DNA of 64,000 bases from Fluviicola sp. (GTDB lineage Bacteria; Bacteroidota; Bacteroidia; Flavobacteriales_D; Crocinitomicaceae), in the NCBI GenBank assembly GCA_002734065.2, contig NVXU02000016.1, forward strand, positions 1 to 64,000, written 5' to 3'. Numbering within the stretch: position 1 is the stretch's first letter; the number at the start of each line of letters is the position of its first letter. Of this stretch, positions 17,189 through 25,611 are shown piece after piece. The notes under the pieces were generated by a model that ran no database searches, was not told the DNA's origin, and saw only the letters and a program-made list of their open reading frames with translations. The position numbers were made by a program, and so were the translations under genes.

Positions 17189-17623
17189 ATGAAAAATATA
17201 TTTCTCATTTTCAGTATTTGTTGTATTTCTGTATCCTATTCTCAAAAAGACGTAAACATACAAAAAGGTTATGGTGTAAAAGGTTACGACCTTGTACATT
17301 ACCGAACAAACGAAGCAAAAAAGGGTAAACGAAAATTTACTTTTGTTTTCGAAGGCGTTAAATACAAATTCATTTCTAAACAGAATTTGAATATTTTTGA
17401 AAGCAATCCGTCTTCTTACCTCCCAGAATATGGAGGGTGGTGTGCGTATGCCATGGCTTTGAATGGTTCCAAGGTCAAAATCAACCCAAAGACTTTTCAG
17501 CTATTCAATGGAAAATTATATTTGTTTTACAATGCTTTTTTCAATAACACACTGGATACGTGGAATGAAGATGGGGAGAAAGTGATGAGAAAGAAAGCAG
17601 ATGAGGAGTGGGAAAAATTATAA
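17189..17623 (+). CDS. secreted YHS-domain protein
   Basis: The 144-residue protein has a signal peptide (about 1-18, ending SVSYSQ) and a YHS domain (about 25-120), with GYGVKGYDLVHY near the start and SNPSSYLPEYGGWCAYAMA in the middle. YHS domains in exported proteins are thought to bind metals; here the GGWCAYA cysteine is kept. It is common in Bacteroidota beside YceI-like genes. It follows a terminator, so it is probably transcribed on its own. Confidence 0.85.
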   Translation: MKNIFLIFSICCISVSYSQKDVNIQKGYGVKGYDLVHYRTNEAKKGKRKFTFVFEGVKYKFISKQNLNIFESNPSSYLPEYGGWCAYAMALNGSKVKINPKTFQLFNGKLYLFYNAFFNNTLDTWNEDGEKVMRKKADEEWEKL

Positions 17624-17637
17624 TTTCTCTTTTATGT

Positions 17638-17645
17638 TACATTTG
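17638..17645 (+). promoter_or_regulatory. -7 box TACATTTG for the hut operon
   Basis: TACATTTG matches the consensus and ends 15 bases before the hutG ATG at 17661. It probably drives hutG, hutF and hutD as one unit. Confidence 0.65.
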
Positions 17646-17660
17646 TAAAAACAACATTCT

Positions 17661-18467
17661 ATGTCAGAACCTTTTGTCATCATTGAACCCAAAGTAGCCA
17701 AAGTTCCTTTTATTTTGAGTGTTCCTCATTGCGGGACGGAATTCCCGAAAGAATTACAGAATGACTACGTTCCAGAGATGATGCAAGCGCCTGATGATAC
17801 GGATTGGTTTGTGCATGAATTATACAATTTCGCGAGTGAAATTGGCATCACTATTATTCATGCGAAATACAGTCGTTGGGTGATTGATTTGAACAGAGAT
17901 CCCAAAAGTGCTCCCTTGTACAATGACGGAAGAATTATCACCGGACTGACAACTACAACTGACTTTTTCGGGAAGGGCATCTATCTTTCTGAAAATAAAA
18001 TTCCCAATCAAGAAGAAATTGAGAGAAGATTAGAAAAGTATTACTGGCCGTATTATGAGAAGGTAAATTCTTTGCTGGAAGAACGAAAAAGCCAATTTGG
18101 AAAGGTTCTTTTATGGGATGCGCATTCTATCCGAAGAAGTGTACCAACCATTCAGAAAGAATTCTTTCCAGATATGATCCTCGGAAACAACAATAGTCAA
18201 ACTGCTGATATACAGATAATTAACACTGCATTTGAAAACCTTTGCTCCGGAGAATTTCAAATAAATCATAACACCCCCTTCAAAGGAGGACACATCACAC
18301 GTTACTTTGGAAAGCCCGAAAATGAGGTTCACGCCTTGCAACTAGAGATGAATAAAATTCTCTATATGAATGATGAAGAAATGGAATTTGATGAAAATAG
18401 AGCAGAAAAAGTGAGGGTTTTGTTGAGGAGAACGTTTGACGCCTTAATAAAACAATTGCACCAGTAA
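17661..18467 (+). CDS. hutG: N-formylglutamate amidohydrolase
   Basis: HutG hydrolyses N-formylglutamate to glutamate and formate, the last step of the five-step histidine route. The 268-residue protein has LSVPHCGTEFPKEL (about 20-33, with a zinc-binding His), DTDWFVHELY, SRWVIDLNRDP and VLLWDAHSIRR (about 150-160), and GGHITRYFG near 212, all typical of the FGase family. It is the first gene of a tight run with hutF and hutD. Confidence 0.9.
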   Translation: MSEPFVIIEPKVAKVPFILSVPHCGTEFPKELQNDYVPEMMQAPDDTDWFVHELYNFASEIGITIIHAKYSRWVIDLNRDPKSAPLYNDGRIITGLTTTTDFFGKGIYLSENKIPNQEEIERRLEKYYWPYYEKVNSLLEERKSQFGKVLLWDAHSIRRSVPTIQKEFFPDMILGNNNSQTADIQIINTAFENLCSGEFQINHNTPFKGGHITRYFGKPENEVHALQLEMNKILYMNDEEMEFDENRAEKVRVLLRRTFDALIKQLHQ

Positions 18468-18478
18468 AACAAATACGA

Positions 18479-19885
18479 ATGAACAAATTCCTTTTCAATA
18501 AACTCTTACAAAATCAAGGTTGGAATGACAACGTTCTCATTTCTACCGATGAAAATGGCATTATTACTTCCATTGAGAATAACAGCGATGATTCTGCCGC
18601 TACAAAAATCAATGGTTTTGCATTGCCTGGTTTTCAGAATGCACATTCTCACGCTTTTCAATATGCAATGGCTGGCTTGGCAGAAGTGCATGACATTTCG
18701 CACACTTCGGATGATTTTTGGTCGTGGAGAAAGGCAATGTACGACCTAGCATTGAGTGTTTCTCCTGACCAAATGGAGGCGATTGCGGCTATGCTTTATT
18801 CTGAAATGGTCAGACACGGTTACACCAACGTTGCTGAATTTCACTACGTGCATCACGATAAAAACGGGCAAAAATACGGCAATCTCGCTGAAATGGGCAC
18901 ACGTATGATTGCAGCCGCAGAAAAAGCGGGAATTAATATCACTTTGACCCCCATTTTTTATCAAAAAGGTGGATTTGGAAAAGCACCAACCGAGGGACAG
19001 AGACGATTTATTTCTCCAACAATCGACGACTACTTAAAACTCTTGGAGGCGAGCAAAGAAGCATGCGAAAATTATGATGGAGCCAACATTGCTATTGGCA
19101 TACACTCCATGCGAGGTGTTGCCCCAATTGACATAGCGGAGATTGCAAAGAATGGACCGCAAGATATTCCTTTTCATATTCACATTTCAGAACAACTCAA
19201 AGAAATTGAAGATTCCCTCGGTTATCTTGATAAACGACCGGTAGAATGGTTGCTAGAGAACGTTGAATTATCCGATAGATTTCACTTGGTTCATGCAACT
19301 CATTTGACAGAACAAGAAACTGTCGGCATTGCAAAAAGCGAAGCAAATGTTGTTCTTTGTCCAAGTACAGAAGGCAATTTAGGCGATGGCCTCTTCCCTC
19401 TTGCTAACTTCCAAAACGCAGGCGGAAAATGGAGCATAGGAACGGATTCTCACATAGGAATTAACCCTTTGGAAGAGTTAAAACTGCTCGATTATGGACA
19501 GCGATTGATTTCTCACAAGCGAAACATTTTCAATTCTACCACAGAAGGAAATTCGGGCAGTTTTGCCATAGAAATGGCAACAATTGCTGGCCGGAAAGCC
19601 ATGAACAACTTTGAAACGGACTATTTTAAAGTCGGAGAACCCTTAAATGCCTCCATTTTAGATGCAAATGCACCTTTATTAGCAACTAGTTCGAATGATA
19701 AATTGAGTTCTGCAATTGTTTACACGGCTGATGCGACCAATCAATTGGGAACGATTGTAAAGGGAAGGTTGAGTTTAGCACCTCGACATGCTTCGGCAAC
19801 CAAGCAAGAGTTTGGAGGATTGAGAAATAGACAAGAGGTTCTTCGTGATTTTAAAAAAGTTATTGCAGAATTAGGAAATCGATAA
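18479..19885 (+). CDS. hutF: formimidoylglutamate deiminase
   Basis: HutF removes ammonia from N-formimidoyl-L-glutamate to give N-formylglutamate. The 468-residue amidohydrolase has the metal site GFQNAHSHAFQYAM (about 50-63; HxH), the zinc-binding His residues in IGIHSMRG and FHIHISEQ, FHLVHATHL, and the metal Asp in SIGTDSHIGINP (about 320). The HAF rather than a hydantoinase-like motif supports HutF over other deaminases. It starts 11 bases after hutG and ends six bases before hutD. Confidence 0.92.
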   Translation: MNKFLFNKLLQNQGWNDNVLISTDENGIITSIENNSDDSAATKINGFALPGFQNAHSHAFQYAMAGLAEVHDISHTSDDFWSWRKAMYDLALSVSPDQMEAIAAMLYSEMVRHGYTNVAEFHYVHHDKNGQKYGNLAEMGTRMIAAAEKAGINITLTPIFYQKGGFGKAPTEGQRRFISPTIDDYLKLLEASKEACENYDGANIAIGIHSMRGVAPIDIAEIAKNGPQDIPFHIHISEQLKEIEDSLGYLDKRPVEWLLENVELSDRFHLVHATHLTEQETVGIAKSEANVVLCPSTEGNLGDGLFPLANFQNAGGKWSIGTDSHIGINPLEELKLLDYGQRLISHKRNIFNSTTEGNSGSFAIEMATIAGRKAMNNFETDYFKVGEPLNASILDANAPLLATSSNDKLSSAIVYTADATNQLGTIVKGRLSLAPRHASATKQEFGGLRNRQEVLRDFKKVIAELGNR

Positions 19886-19891
19886 TCTATC

Positions 19892-20434
19892 ATGAAAAAA
19901 GAAAACATCATTTCCCCTTCAAGCTGGAAAATAAGTTCTTGGTCTGGTGGTACAACTTCAGAGTTGCTCATTTTACCGGAAGATGCAGAATTTAAGAAAG
20001 GAAATTACGACCTTAGAATTAGCATCGCCACTGTTGAAGTAGAGAAGTCAACTTTCACTCCTTTGCCAGGTGTTAATCGCATCTTGACCATTCTGAACGG
20101 AGAATTGCAACTTATTCACGAAGGACATCATTCTACAACTCTAAAGCAATACCAGCAAGACTCTTTTCTAGGTGATTGGCAAACGAAAAGTATTGGAAAA
20201 GTGAGAGATTTTAATGTAATGACTAGAAATTATCTTGCAGAAGTTACAATCCATCATCTATCTACAGATGAAACGATTCATTTACTTTCGAATGATTTTT
20301 TCTTTCTTGCAGAAGGTAAAGCAACAATCAATAAGCAAAAAATAGAAGCGAATGATTCTCTTCTATGCGAAGATACAACCGTCGTATCGATAATTGAGCA
20401 ATCTGTTATAATTCGCGTTCGGATTAAAAAGTAA
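19892..20434 (+). CDS. hutD: HutD-family cupin-like protein
   Basis: The 180-residue protein keeps the HutD signature: NIISPSSWKISSWSGGTTSE at the start and DLRISIATVEVEKSTFTPLPG (shown only in part: RISIATVEVE), with FxxxPGV N RILTIL-type core of a bicupin. HutD limits the level of histidine breakdown in pseudomonads, probably by binding urocanate or formylglutamate. It is co-transcribed with hutG and hutF. Its 3' end overlaps the convergent gene by 11 bases. Confidence 0.85.
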   Translation: MKKENIISPSSWKISSWSGGTTSELLILPEDAEFKKGNYDLRISIATVEVEKSTFTPLPGVNRILTILNGELQLIHEGHHSTTLKQYQQDSFLGDWQTKSIGKVRDFNVMTRNYLAEVTIHHLSTDETIHLLSNDFFFLAEGKATINKQKIEANDSLLCEDTTVVSIIEQSVIIRVRIKK

Positions 20435-21272
20435 CCGTCAATAAATCCATTAAATCATCTGTTTCCGACGCTGAAATAGCAAAGCTAAGGCGATCGTCAG
20501 AATCATTTGAAGACGCTGCTTCAAGCTTCTTATCTTCAGCAAACACACCATCTGGATGATCGAAGAAATCATTCGAAACACTACCGGAAGCAGCCATTGG
20601 AGTTGGTGTACCCTCAAGACCCATAGAAATTCGATTTTCATCCAATAAAATAGGCGAGTTGTCTTTGCGACTTCTATCATTACCAGAAGGCTCCAAAGTT
20701 AAGGTGAAAGGAAAAGAATTTTCCGCTAAACTTGTTCTCGTATCTGCCGGACTTACAATATCCGATTCTTCATCTTGGACAATAGTCTCCAATTGATTCA
20801 CATCGAGTTGATCGTTTGCCATATCCTTTGTGAGCTCATTCTCTTTTACCTTATCAGTTGCTTTATCATTCGTTTCAATATTCTCATTCTTGGCTAATTT
20901 TGTCGGCTCTTGTACAATATCATTCGAAAACATTGGCACCGCTAACAAAAACAACAAAGCAACAGCTGCCACTTGTAAAATCGGTTGTCTATAGATTGGC
21001 TTATCTTTTGGAACAATCACGGCAAAAACAGAATTGTACCAAATCGGCGCTACTCTCGGGTGCGTTTGTGCAAATAAAGCATCTAAATCTCTCTTTGTTT
21101 CCGCCTTTGGACTCGGAGTATCAATAGGCATAGCACTCACACTTGCAAACACAGCCTTCAATTGATTGTACTCCTCCTCCGTTTTGCAAAATTCATGCAA
21201 TTCCGATTTTTCACTCGCTGTTAATTGAATGAATTCTTTTTCTGTTACGATATCTATTATGTCTTTTTCCAT
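20424..21272 (-). CDS. single-pass membrane protein, likely anti-sigma factor
   Basis: The 282-residue protein follows the sigma gene by two bases. It has an N-terminal cytoplasmic helical part (about 1-90), one transmembrane helix (about 97-116, QVAAVALLFLLAVPMF) and a long, low-complexity, acidic periplasmic part. This is the topology of anti-sigma factors. It has no HxxxCxxC zinc motif, so it is not of the ZAS type. The C-terminal part (LDENRISMGLEG onward) shows no known domain. The role is inferred from position and topology. Confidence 0.65.
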   Translation of the reverse strand: MEKDIIDIVTEKEFIQLTASEKSELHEFCKTEEEYNQLKAVFASVSAMPIDTPSPKAETKRDLDALFAQTHPRVAPIWYNSVFAVIVPKDKPIYRQPILQVAAVALLFLLAVPMFSNDIVQEPTKLAKNENIETNDKATDKVKENELTKDMANDQLDVNQLETIVQDEESDIVSPADTRTSLAENSFPFTLTLEPSGNDRSRKDNSPILLDENRISMGLEGTPTPMAASGSVSNDFFDHPDGVFAEDKKLEAASSNDSDDRLSFAISASETDDLMDLLTVTF

Positions 21273-21274
21273 CT

Positions 21275-21865
21275 TTATCTATTTAAAACGGGATTAAAAT
21301 CTTTTAAACTCTCTGCCAAATATTTTGCCGCATAAAACAACCTTGACTTCACTGTTCCGTCGCTTAATTCTAGTACCTCTGCTATTTCTTTTATCGACAA
21401 GCCACTTATATGCCTCAGTCTGAAAGCCTCTTTGTGCTTGTCGTCCAGTGCATCCATTGATTCTTCAAACTGTTCTCTAAATTGCATGTCCTGTACTTCT
21501 TCGAGTACATTGGAATTACTATCCGACAACGCATAATGACCGTCCAAGCCCGTCGATGTATTCTTCCGAACTTCTTGTTTTTTGTACTCATTCTTGCACA
21601 TGTTATTAGCCACAGAATACAACCAGGTCTTAAATTTCCGCGTTGGGTCAAAGGATTCTGGTTTTCGGATAATTTTCGCAAAAATATCATGCACAAAATC
21701 CTCTGCTTTCTCCCTGTCTCGCCACAACATTCTCATAAAATAGCCCAACAAAGGTCCAGAATAGCGCACATAAATCTCATCAAATGCTCTCTTTTCCCCT
21801 TTGGAGATAGAAATCATTAGTGACTCGTCAGTCATTGATTTATATTGCGGTTTTATCAGTCGCAT
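21275..21865 (-). CDS. ECF-type RNA polymerase sigma factor
   Basis: The 196-residue sigma-70 family protein has region 2 (about 20-90, with DEIYVRYSGPLLGYFMRML and KTWLYSVANNMCKNEYKKQE-like core) and region 4 (about 130-190, with FRLRHISGLSIKEIAEVLEL and GTVKSRLFYA). A 40-residue Ser/Asn-rich linker separates them. It directs RNA polymerase to a small regulon, probably under control of the next gene. Its start overlaps the stop of the upstream gene as TAATG. The signal is unknown. Confidence 0.92.
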   Translation of the reverse strand: MRLIKPQYKSMTDESLMISISKGEKRAFDEIYVRYSGPLLGYFMRMLWRDREKAEDFVHDIFAKIIRKPESFDPTRKFKTWLYSVANNMCKNEYKKQEVRKNTSTGLDGHYALSDSNSNVLEEVQDMQFREQFEESMDALDDKHKEAFRLRHISGLSIKEIAEVLELSDGTVKSRLFYAAKYLAESLKDFNPVLNR

Positions 21866-23004
21866 TAATAGCTCGCCTTCAATTTTTGTGCCTTTTCATA
21901 TTTTCGTGACTGGACACTGATTGCGTCAATGACCTTGTCTATTTCCTTTACTTTTTTCTTTGCTCCTATAGAATTGTACCCTTTCCGAAGAATGAATAAC
22001 ATGGGTAAATAATTCGCAGAAAGTTGTTTTGATTTCTCATTTACAGCATTCTCAACAAGGTGTTTTTTCAAATCAAAATTCCATAAATGCTCGTTTCTAT
22101 TGAAATTTTCTTTCGGAGAATTAGAATACATCATCACTAATCCTGATAAAAACAATTTCTTCGCAATTGGACGTAAATATTCTTTTGGCGTTGTGACAGA
22201 AACAGAAATTTCCTTAGAAGAATTCTCACTGCATAGCTTTTTAAAGAATTGAATATCAACTATTTTACTGCTCGGAATTTGATAACCTTTCTTTTTTAAA
22301 TTCTTGCGATAGGTCTCGCTTTGCAATAATTCTAATGATATTATTTTGACATCTGGTCGTGTTTTATTGACGGACTGTGCATAGTAAGTTCCATAAAAAT
22401 CATCAAATCCGTGTGTGATTAAAGTTCCATTCTTCGGAACAGAAAACAGAATGTCTTCCGCGTAATTCACTACGCTTTTAGACAATTTTCCTGAAGAATA
22501 AATTCGTTTGAGGTAACTTATTGCTGTCACCTTGTTGTCGATAATGATATTGTACGCTGTCTTCTGAATCAGCACATCTATGTTTCGAGGTCGCAATTTC
22601 TCTGCCTCATTCAAGTCAGCGACTAACTCCGTATTGTAATTACCTGCTGCGTATTTAAAATAGTGATACTCAAAAGAATTCGGCGCTACCTCTTCTAGGT
22701 TTGTCACTGCCTCATTCATCTTAGATTGTTGTGCAACACTTGGCGAACGTTGTGTCCGTTGCACGGTAGAAGCTGATTTATACGACTTAAATTTTTGGGT
22801 CTCAGAAGCTGATGTAGAATACCCTTTCTTCAATTCTACTTTTTGCTTCTTGGCAGACCTAGATTCTTTTTTTGCTTTCGTTGTTATTTTAACAGACTCA
22901 GTGTCCAATTCTGATTCTTCGATGGAATCTTCAATTGGCGTCTGATTTTGGGCATAAATGAATCCACCCATCAGCAAGAAAACTATTATTAGTGCGTTGC
23001 GCAT
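21865..23004 (-). CDS. exported protein of unknown function, first gene of the sigma operon
   Basis: The 379-residue protein has a signal peptide (MRNALIIVFLLMGGFIYAQ), a Ser/Lys/Thr-rich segment (about 20-95) and a folded part to the end. NGTLITHGFDDFYGTYYAQ and the following RPDVKIISLELL resemble the C-terminal segment of DUF2723-type membrane proteins, where a similar stretch reads as a lumenal domain. A KxLKxxY tail follows. I do not know a function. The ATG at 23004 is preferred to a TTG nine bases upstream. Coupling to the sigma gene suggests it senses or belongs to the same envelope pathway. Confidence 0.7.
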   Translation of the reverse strand: MRNALIIVFLLMGGFIYAQNQTPIEDSIEESELDTESVKITTKAKKESRSAKKQKVELKKGYSTSASETQKFKSYKSASTVQRTQRSPSVAQQSKMNEAVTNLEEVAPNSFEYHYFKYAAGNYNTELVADLNEAEKLRPRNIDVLIQKTAYNIIIDNKVTAISYLKRIYSSGKLSKSVVNYAEDILFSVPKNGTLITHGFDDFYGTYYAQSVNKTRPDVKIISLELLQSETYRKNLKKKGYQIPSSKIVDIQFFKKLCSENSSKEISVSVTTPKEYLRPIAKKLFLSGLVMMYSNSPKENFNRNEHLWNFDLKKHLVENAVNEKSKQLSANYLPMLFILRKGYNSIGAKKKVKEIDKVIDAISVQSRKYEKAQKLKASY

Positions 23005-23084
23005 ATCTTTCAATTTTAATTCTGTACAGCTACAGTTAGAATTGGTTCAATTTACGGAAAAAAAATGAAAAATCACTTAAATTA

Positions 23085-23252
23085 GTCCCATAGGGACGAA
23101 ACCTTTGTAATAAAAAAACTGTACAACTATAGCTCCGTAGGTGCGAAACCCAACCTCCTATTGTACGCAATACACACAAATAGTATCGCTCCTAACGGAG
23201 CTAAGCTATTGTTTGATTGACTATTTTACAAAGGTTTTACTCCTACGGAGCT
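23085..23252. repeat. cluster of REP-like palindromes
   Basis: The spacer 23005-23345 contains GTCCCATAGGGAC (23085-23097), AGCTCCGTAGGTGCGAAACC (23131-23150), a GCTCCTAACGGAGCT palindrome (23188-23202) and CTCCTACGGAGCT (23240-23252). AAACCTTTGTAA (23099-23110) and its exact reverse complement (23226-23237) bracket the inner part, so the cluster folds as a nested hairpin. These CUCCxxxGGAG-type units are a recurring Bacteroidota spacer repeat. No REP-associated transposase is in the window. Confidence 0.65.
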
Positions 23253-23345
23253 AAAAAAACTAATGGAGACGTACTTTCAGAAGTTTCAGAAAGTTTTGAA
23301 ATAGTTATTTTGGCAATAACAGAAAGCTGTTAGCTTTCTACTAAA

Positions 23346-24020
23346 TCAATTACTTGCCGTAAAAAGAAATTTATTAGGGGAAACTAGGTTCGATTTTACT
23401 GCATACATCACAATTCCAGCGGTATTTTTAACGCCTAATTTTGCCATGATGTTTTTTCTGTGAGAATTCACTGTGTGATTGCTTAAAAACAATTTTTCTG
23501 CTATTTGCGCATTCGTCAGACCTTCAGAAATATGCACAATGATTTCACTTTCTCGTTTGGATATCAAAATAGCATCGCAAGAAAAAGCATCGTAATTAAT
23601 ATCCTCTACGTTGAGGTTTGCTTGCTGAATCGTCTCTACAATTCTGCCGCAGAAAAACTTAGTACCCTTGGCCGTTTCAATTACTGCATCTTGAATCTCT
23701 GGAATAGAGCAATCTTTCTTAACATAACTAGTTACTCCCTGTTTTAAGGCATCCACAAGAACTTGCGCAGATTGAAGCGGTGTAATCGCCAGCATATAAA
23801 CATTCGGAAAGTTGTTTTTGATATTCGATAAAACATCAATGTTAAAACCGTCTGAGGTGTAATCTATCATGACAACATCTGTTTCAAAAAGATGTAACAT
23901 GTCAAATAATTCTTCCTTAGATTTTGCTTCACCGACAATTTCAACCTCTTTATTCAAAGACAAGATTGATCTCATCCCTGCTCTTACTAAATCGTTGCTA
24001 TCGGCTATAATTAATCTCAT
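23346..24020 (-). CDS. LuxR/NarL-type response regulator
   Basis: The 224-residue protein has a receiver domain (about 1-120, with IIADSNDLVRAG and phospho-acceptor Asp in VVMIDYTSDG at about 54) and a LuxR-type helix-turn-helix (about 155-215, with SKRESEIIVHISEGLTNAQI and SNHTVNSHRKNIMAKLG). It should bind DNA when phosphorylated. No histidine kinase is adjacent, so it is an orphan regulator whose input is elsewhere. The target is unknown. Confidence 0.9.
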   Translation of the reverse strand: MRLIIADSNDLVRAGMRSILSLNKEVEIVGEAKSKEELFDMLHLFETDVVMIDYTSDGFNIDVLSNIKNNFPNVYMLAITPLQSAQVLVDALKQGVTSYVKKDCSIPEIQDAVIETAKGTKFFCGRIVETIQQANLNVEDINYDAFSCDAILISKRESEIIVHISEGLTNAQIAEKLFLSNHTVNSHRKNIMAKLGVKNTAGIVMYAVKSNLVSPNKFLFTASN

Positions 24021-24127
24021 TATTTAGAATCATTTTAAATAGTATAGCAAATATATTGAATTATTGCAAACGGGAGTTAAAAATATAAGAATAATTATGC
24101 AAAGAACAAATTGTCTTTCATAGCCAA

Positions 24128-25195
24128 TTAAACACGCACCAACCAGTTGAAAGAATCTTCAATTCTCCCTGCTTTCAAATCGTCTAAATGCGCCTTGATT
24201 CTAGTAGAAGAAGTTCTTGGTTGCAATGGAATTTCAAATAACTCCCCTCTGAAACCAATCTTTGCAATTGGCGCAATCGTAGCAGCAGTACCAGCTCCGA
24301 AAGCATCAGTGACTCTCCCTTCTTTCAAAGCAGTGACCACTTCTTCCACGGTTATCTTTCTTTCTTCTATTGGAATATTAAGGCTATTTGCGACTTCAAC
24401 CACAGACCTTTTAGTAATTCCACATAGAATTGTATCCGAATCTTCTGCAGGCGTAATTAGTTTTCCATCTATCTCAAAAACAACATTCATTGTTCCTGAT
24501 TCTTCGATGTATTTATGCTCAATTCCATCTGTCCAAATCAACTGATCGAAACCTTCTTCTTTTCCTTTTTTTGCAGGATATAAAGATGCGGCATAATTCC
24601 CAGCTGTCTTCGCTTTTCCAACTCCACCTTGTGATGCACGTGTGTAAAATTCCTCAATTTTCACATTCACAGGATTGGAATAATAAACGCCAACTGGGCA
24701 AGTGAAAATTAAAAACTTGTACGTATCTGAAGGTTTGATTCCTATAAATTCATCTGTTGCGAAAAGAAAAGGTCTGATGTACAATGAATATCCTTTCTTT
24801 CGAGGCACCCATTCTGCATCAATTTCAACTATTTTTCGCACTAAATCGACAAATACATCCTCTGGAATAATAGGCATACACATTCTCTCACAGGATTCTG
24901 CAAAACGTTTGGCATTCATATCTGGGCGGAACAAAAAGATATTTCCATCGTCAGATCTATTTGCTTTCATTCCTTCAAAGATGGACTGACCGTAATGAAT
25001 TGCTGAAGTCGCTGGGTGCATTTGCAAATCAGCAAAAGGCTTAATTTCTGGGTCTTGCCATTTGCCATCTGCATAGTTCATTTCCAACATGTGATCGGAG
25101 AATTCTCTACCGAAAGGAAGATTGTCCCAATCAATATCGTTGATTCTTGATTGACTAATTTTATTGACTTTAATAGAAATTGTATCGTTGATCAT
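24128..25195 (-). CDS. ilvE: branched-chain amino acid aminotransferase
   Basis: IlvE transfers the amino group between glutamate and Leu, Ile or Val, using PLP. The 355-residue class IV enzyme has HYGQSIFEGMKA (about 60-71), IRPFLFATDE, the PLP lysine in GNYAASLYPAKKGKEEGFDQ-type context (GGVGKAKTAGNYAAS), and EESGTMNVVF. The longest frame starts at 25225, but the -7 box at 25213-25220 lies within it, so the ATG at 25195 (MINDTISIKV) is the start. It is a large-type (about 355-residue) IlvE common in Bacteroidota. Confidence 0.93.
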   Translation of the reverse strand: MINDTISIKVNKISQSRINDIDWDNLPFGREFSDHMLEMNYADGKWQDPEIKPFADLQMHPATSAIHYGQSIFEGMKANRSDDGNIFLFRPDMNAKRFAESCERMCMPIIPEDVFVDLVRKIVEIDAEWVPRKKGYSLYIRPFLFATDEFIGIKPSDTYKFLIFTCPVGVYYSNPVNVKIEEFYTRASQGGVGKAKTAGNYAASLYPAKKGKEEGFDQLIWTDGIEHKYIEESGTMNVVFEIDGKLITPAEDSDTILCGITKRSVVEVANSLNIPIEERKITVEEVVTALKEGRVTDAFGAGTAATIAPIAKIGFRGELFEIPLQPRTSSTRIKAHLDDLKAGRIEDSFNWLVRV

Positions 25196-25212
25196 AGCTC
25201 TTTTCTTGGGTG

Positions 25213-25220
25213 CAAATGTA
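25213..25220 (-). promoter_or_regulatory. -7 box TACATTTG for ilvE
   Basis: TACATTTG on the minus strand matches TAnnTTTG and ends 17 bases before the ATG at 25195. It excludes the ATG at 25225 as a start. Confidence 0.7.
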
Positions 25221-25248
25221 CGCATTTAATCGCGCATTTCAAAGGACT

Positions 25249-25548
25249 TAGACTCATTCGCTTTGCTCATTGTTAGATACGGAAGCAAGCTTCCTTTAGA
25301 CCGCTTCGCTTCGCTCTCTGTTAGACACGCCTTCGGCTCTTAGACTCGCTTTTCTTTAAAATTTTAATTGTTGCTTTTCTTTCTCAGTTTTGTAAAAGTG
25401 AACAATCAAAATAATGATTACTCTCCTCGAAGCAAGATTAAGTCTAAAAGCCGAAGGCGTGTCTAAGAATGAATTCGCGTAGCGAATGAATGTATCTAAA
25501 AAGTTCGTTTGCGAACGCATCTAACAATGAGCAAAGCGAATGAGTCTA
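25249..25548. repeat. modular inverted-arm element, copy 1
   Basis: The outer arms, 25249-25278 and 25519-25548, are perfect 30-bp inverted copies. Inner arms 25321-25346 and 25441-25466 match at 25 of 26 positions. Between them lie modules of about 10-27 bases, each bounded by TTAGA (left) or TCTAA (right); examples are ACGCCTTCGGCTC, CGCTTCGCTTCGCTCTCTG and GTTCGTTTGCGAACGC. A 94-bp AT-rich core (25347-25440) contains GAACAATCAAAATAATGATT and CTCGAAGCAAGAT. It lies between divergent ilvE and recQ. The rest of the spacer (25549-25611) holds only a TTACTTTCG -7-like box for recQ. Confidence 0.85.
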
Positions 25549-25611
25549 TACGAAAACGAACGATTAGTCTCCAATAAGTTTTTTGCTTACTTTCGTGATT
25601 CAGATTAAGAA

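Noticed and set aside
25249-25548. TCTAA-bounded units as a CRISPR array
   Set aside because: The units vary in length and content, are palindromic and are paired across a core; no constant repeat with variable spacers and no cas genes are present.
25549-25611. Possible small RNA or short peptide in the spacer before recQ
   Set aside because: Only a -7-like box and AT-rich sequence are visible, with no stable stem or start codon with a credible frame.
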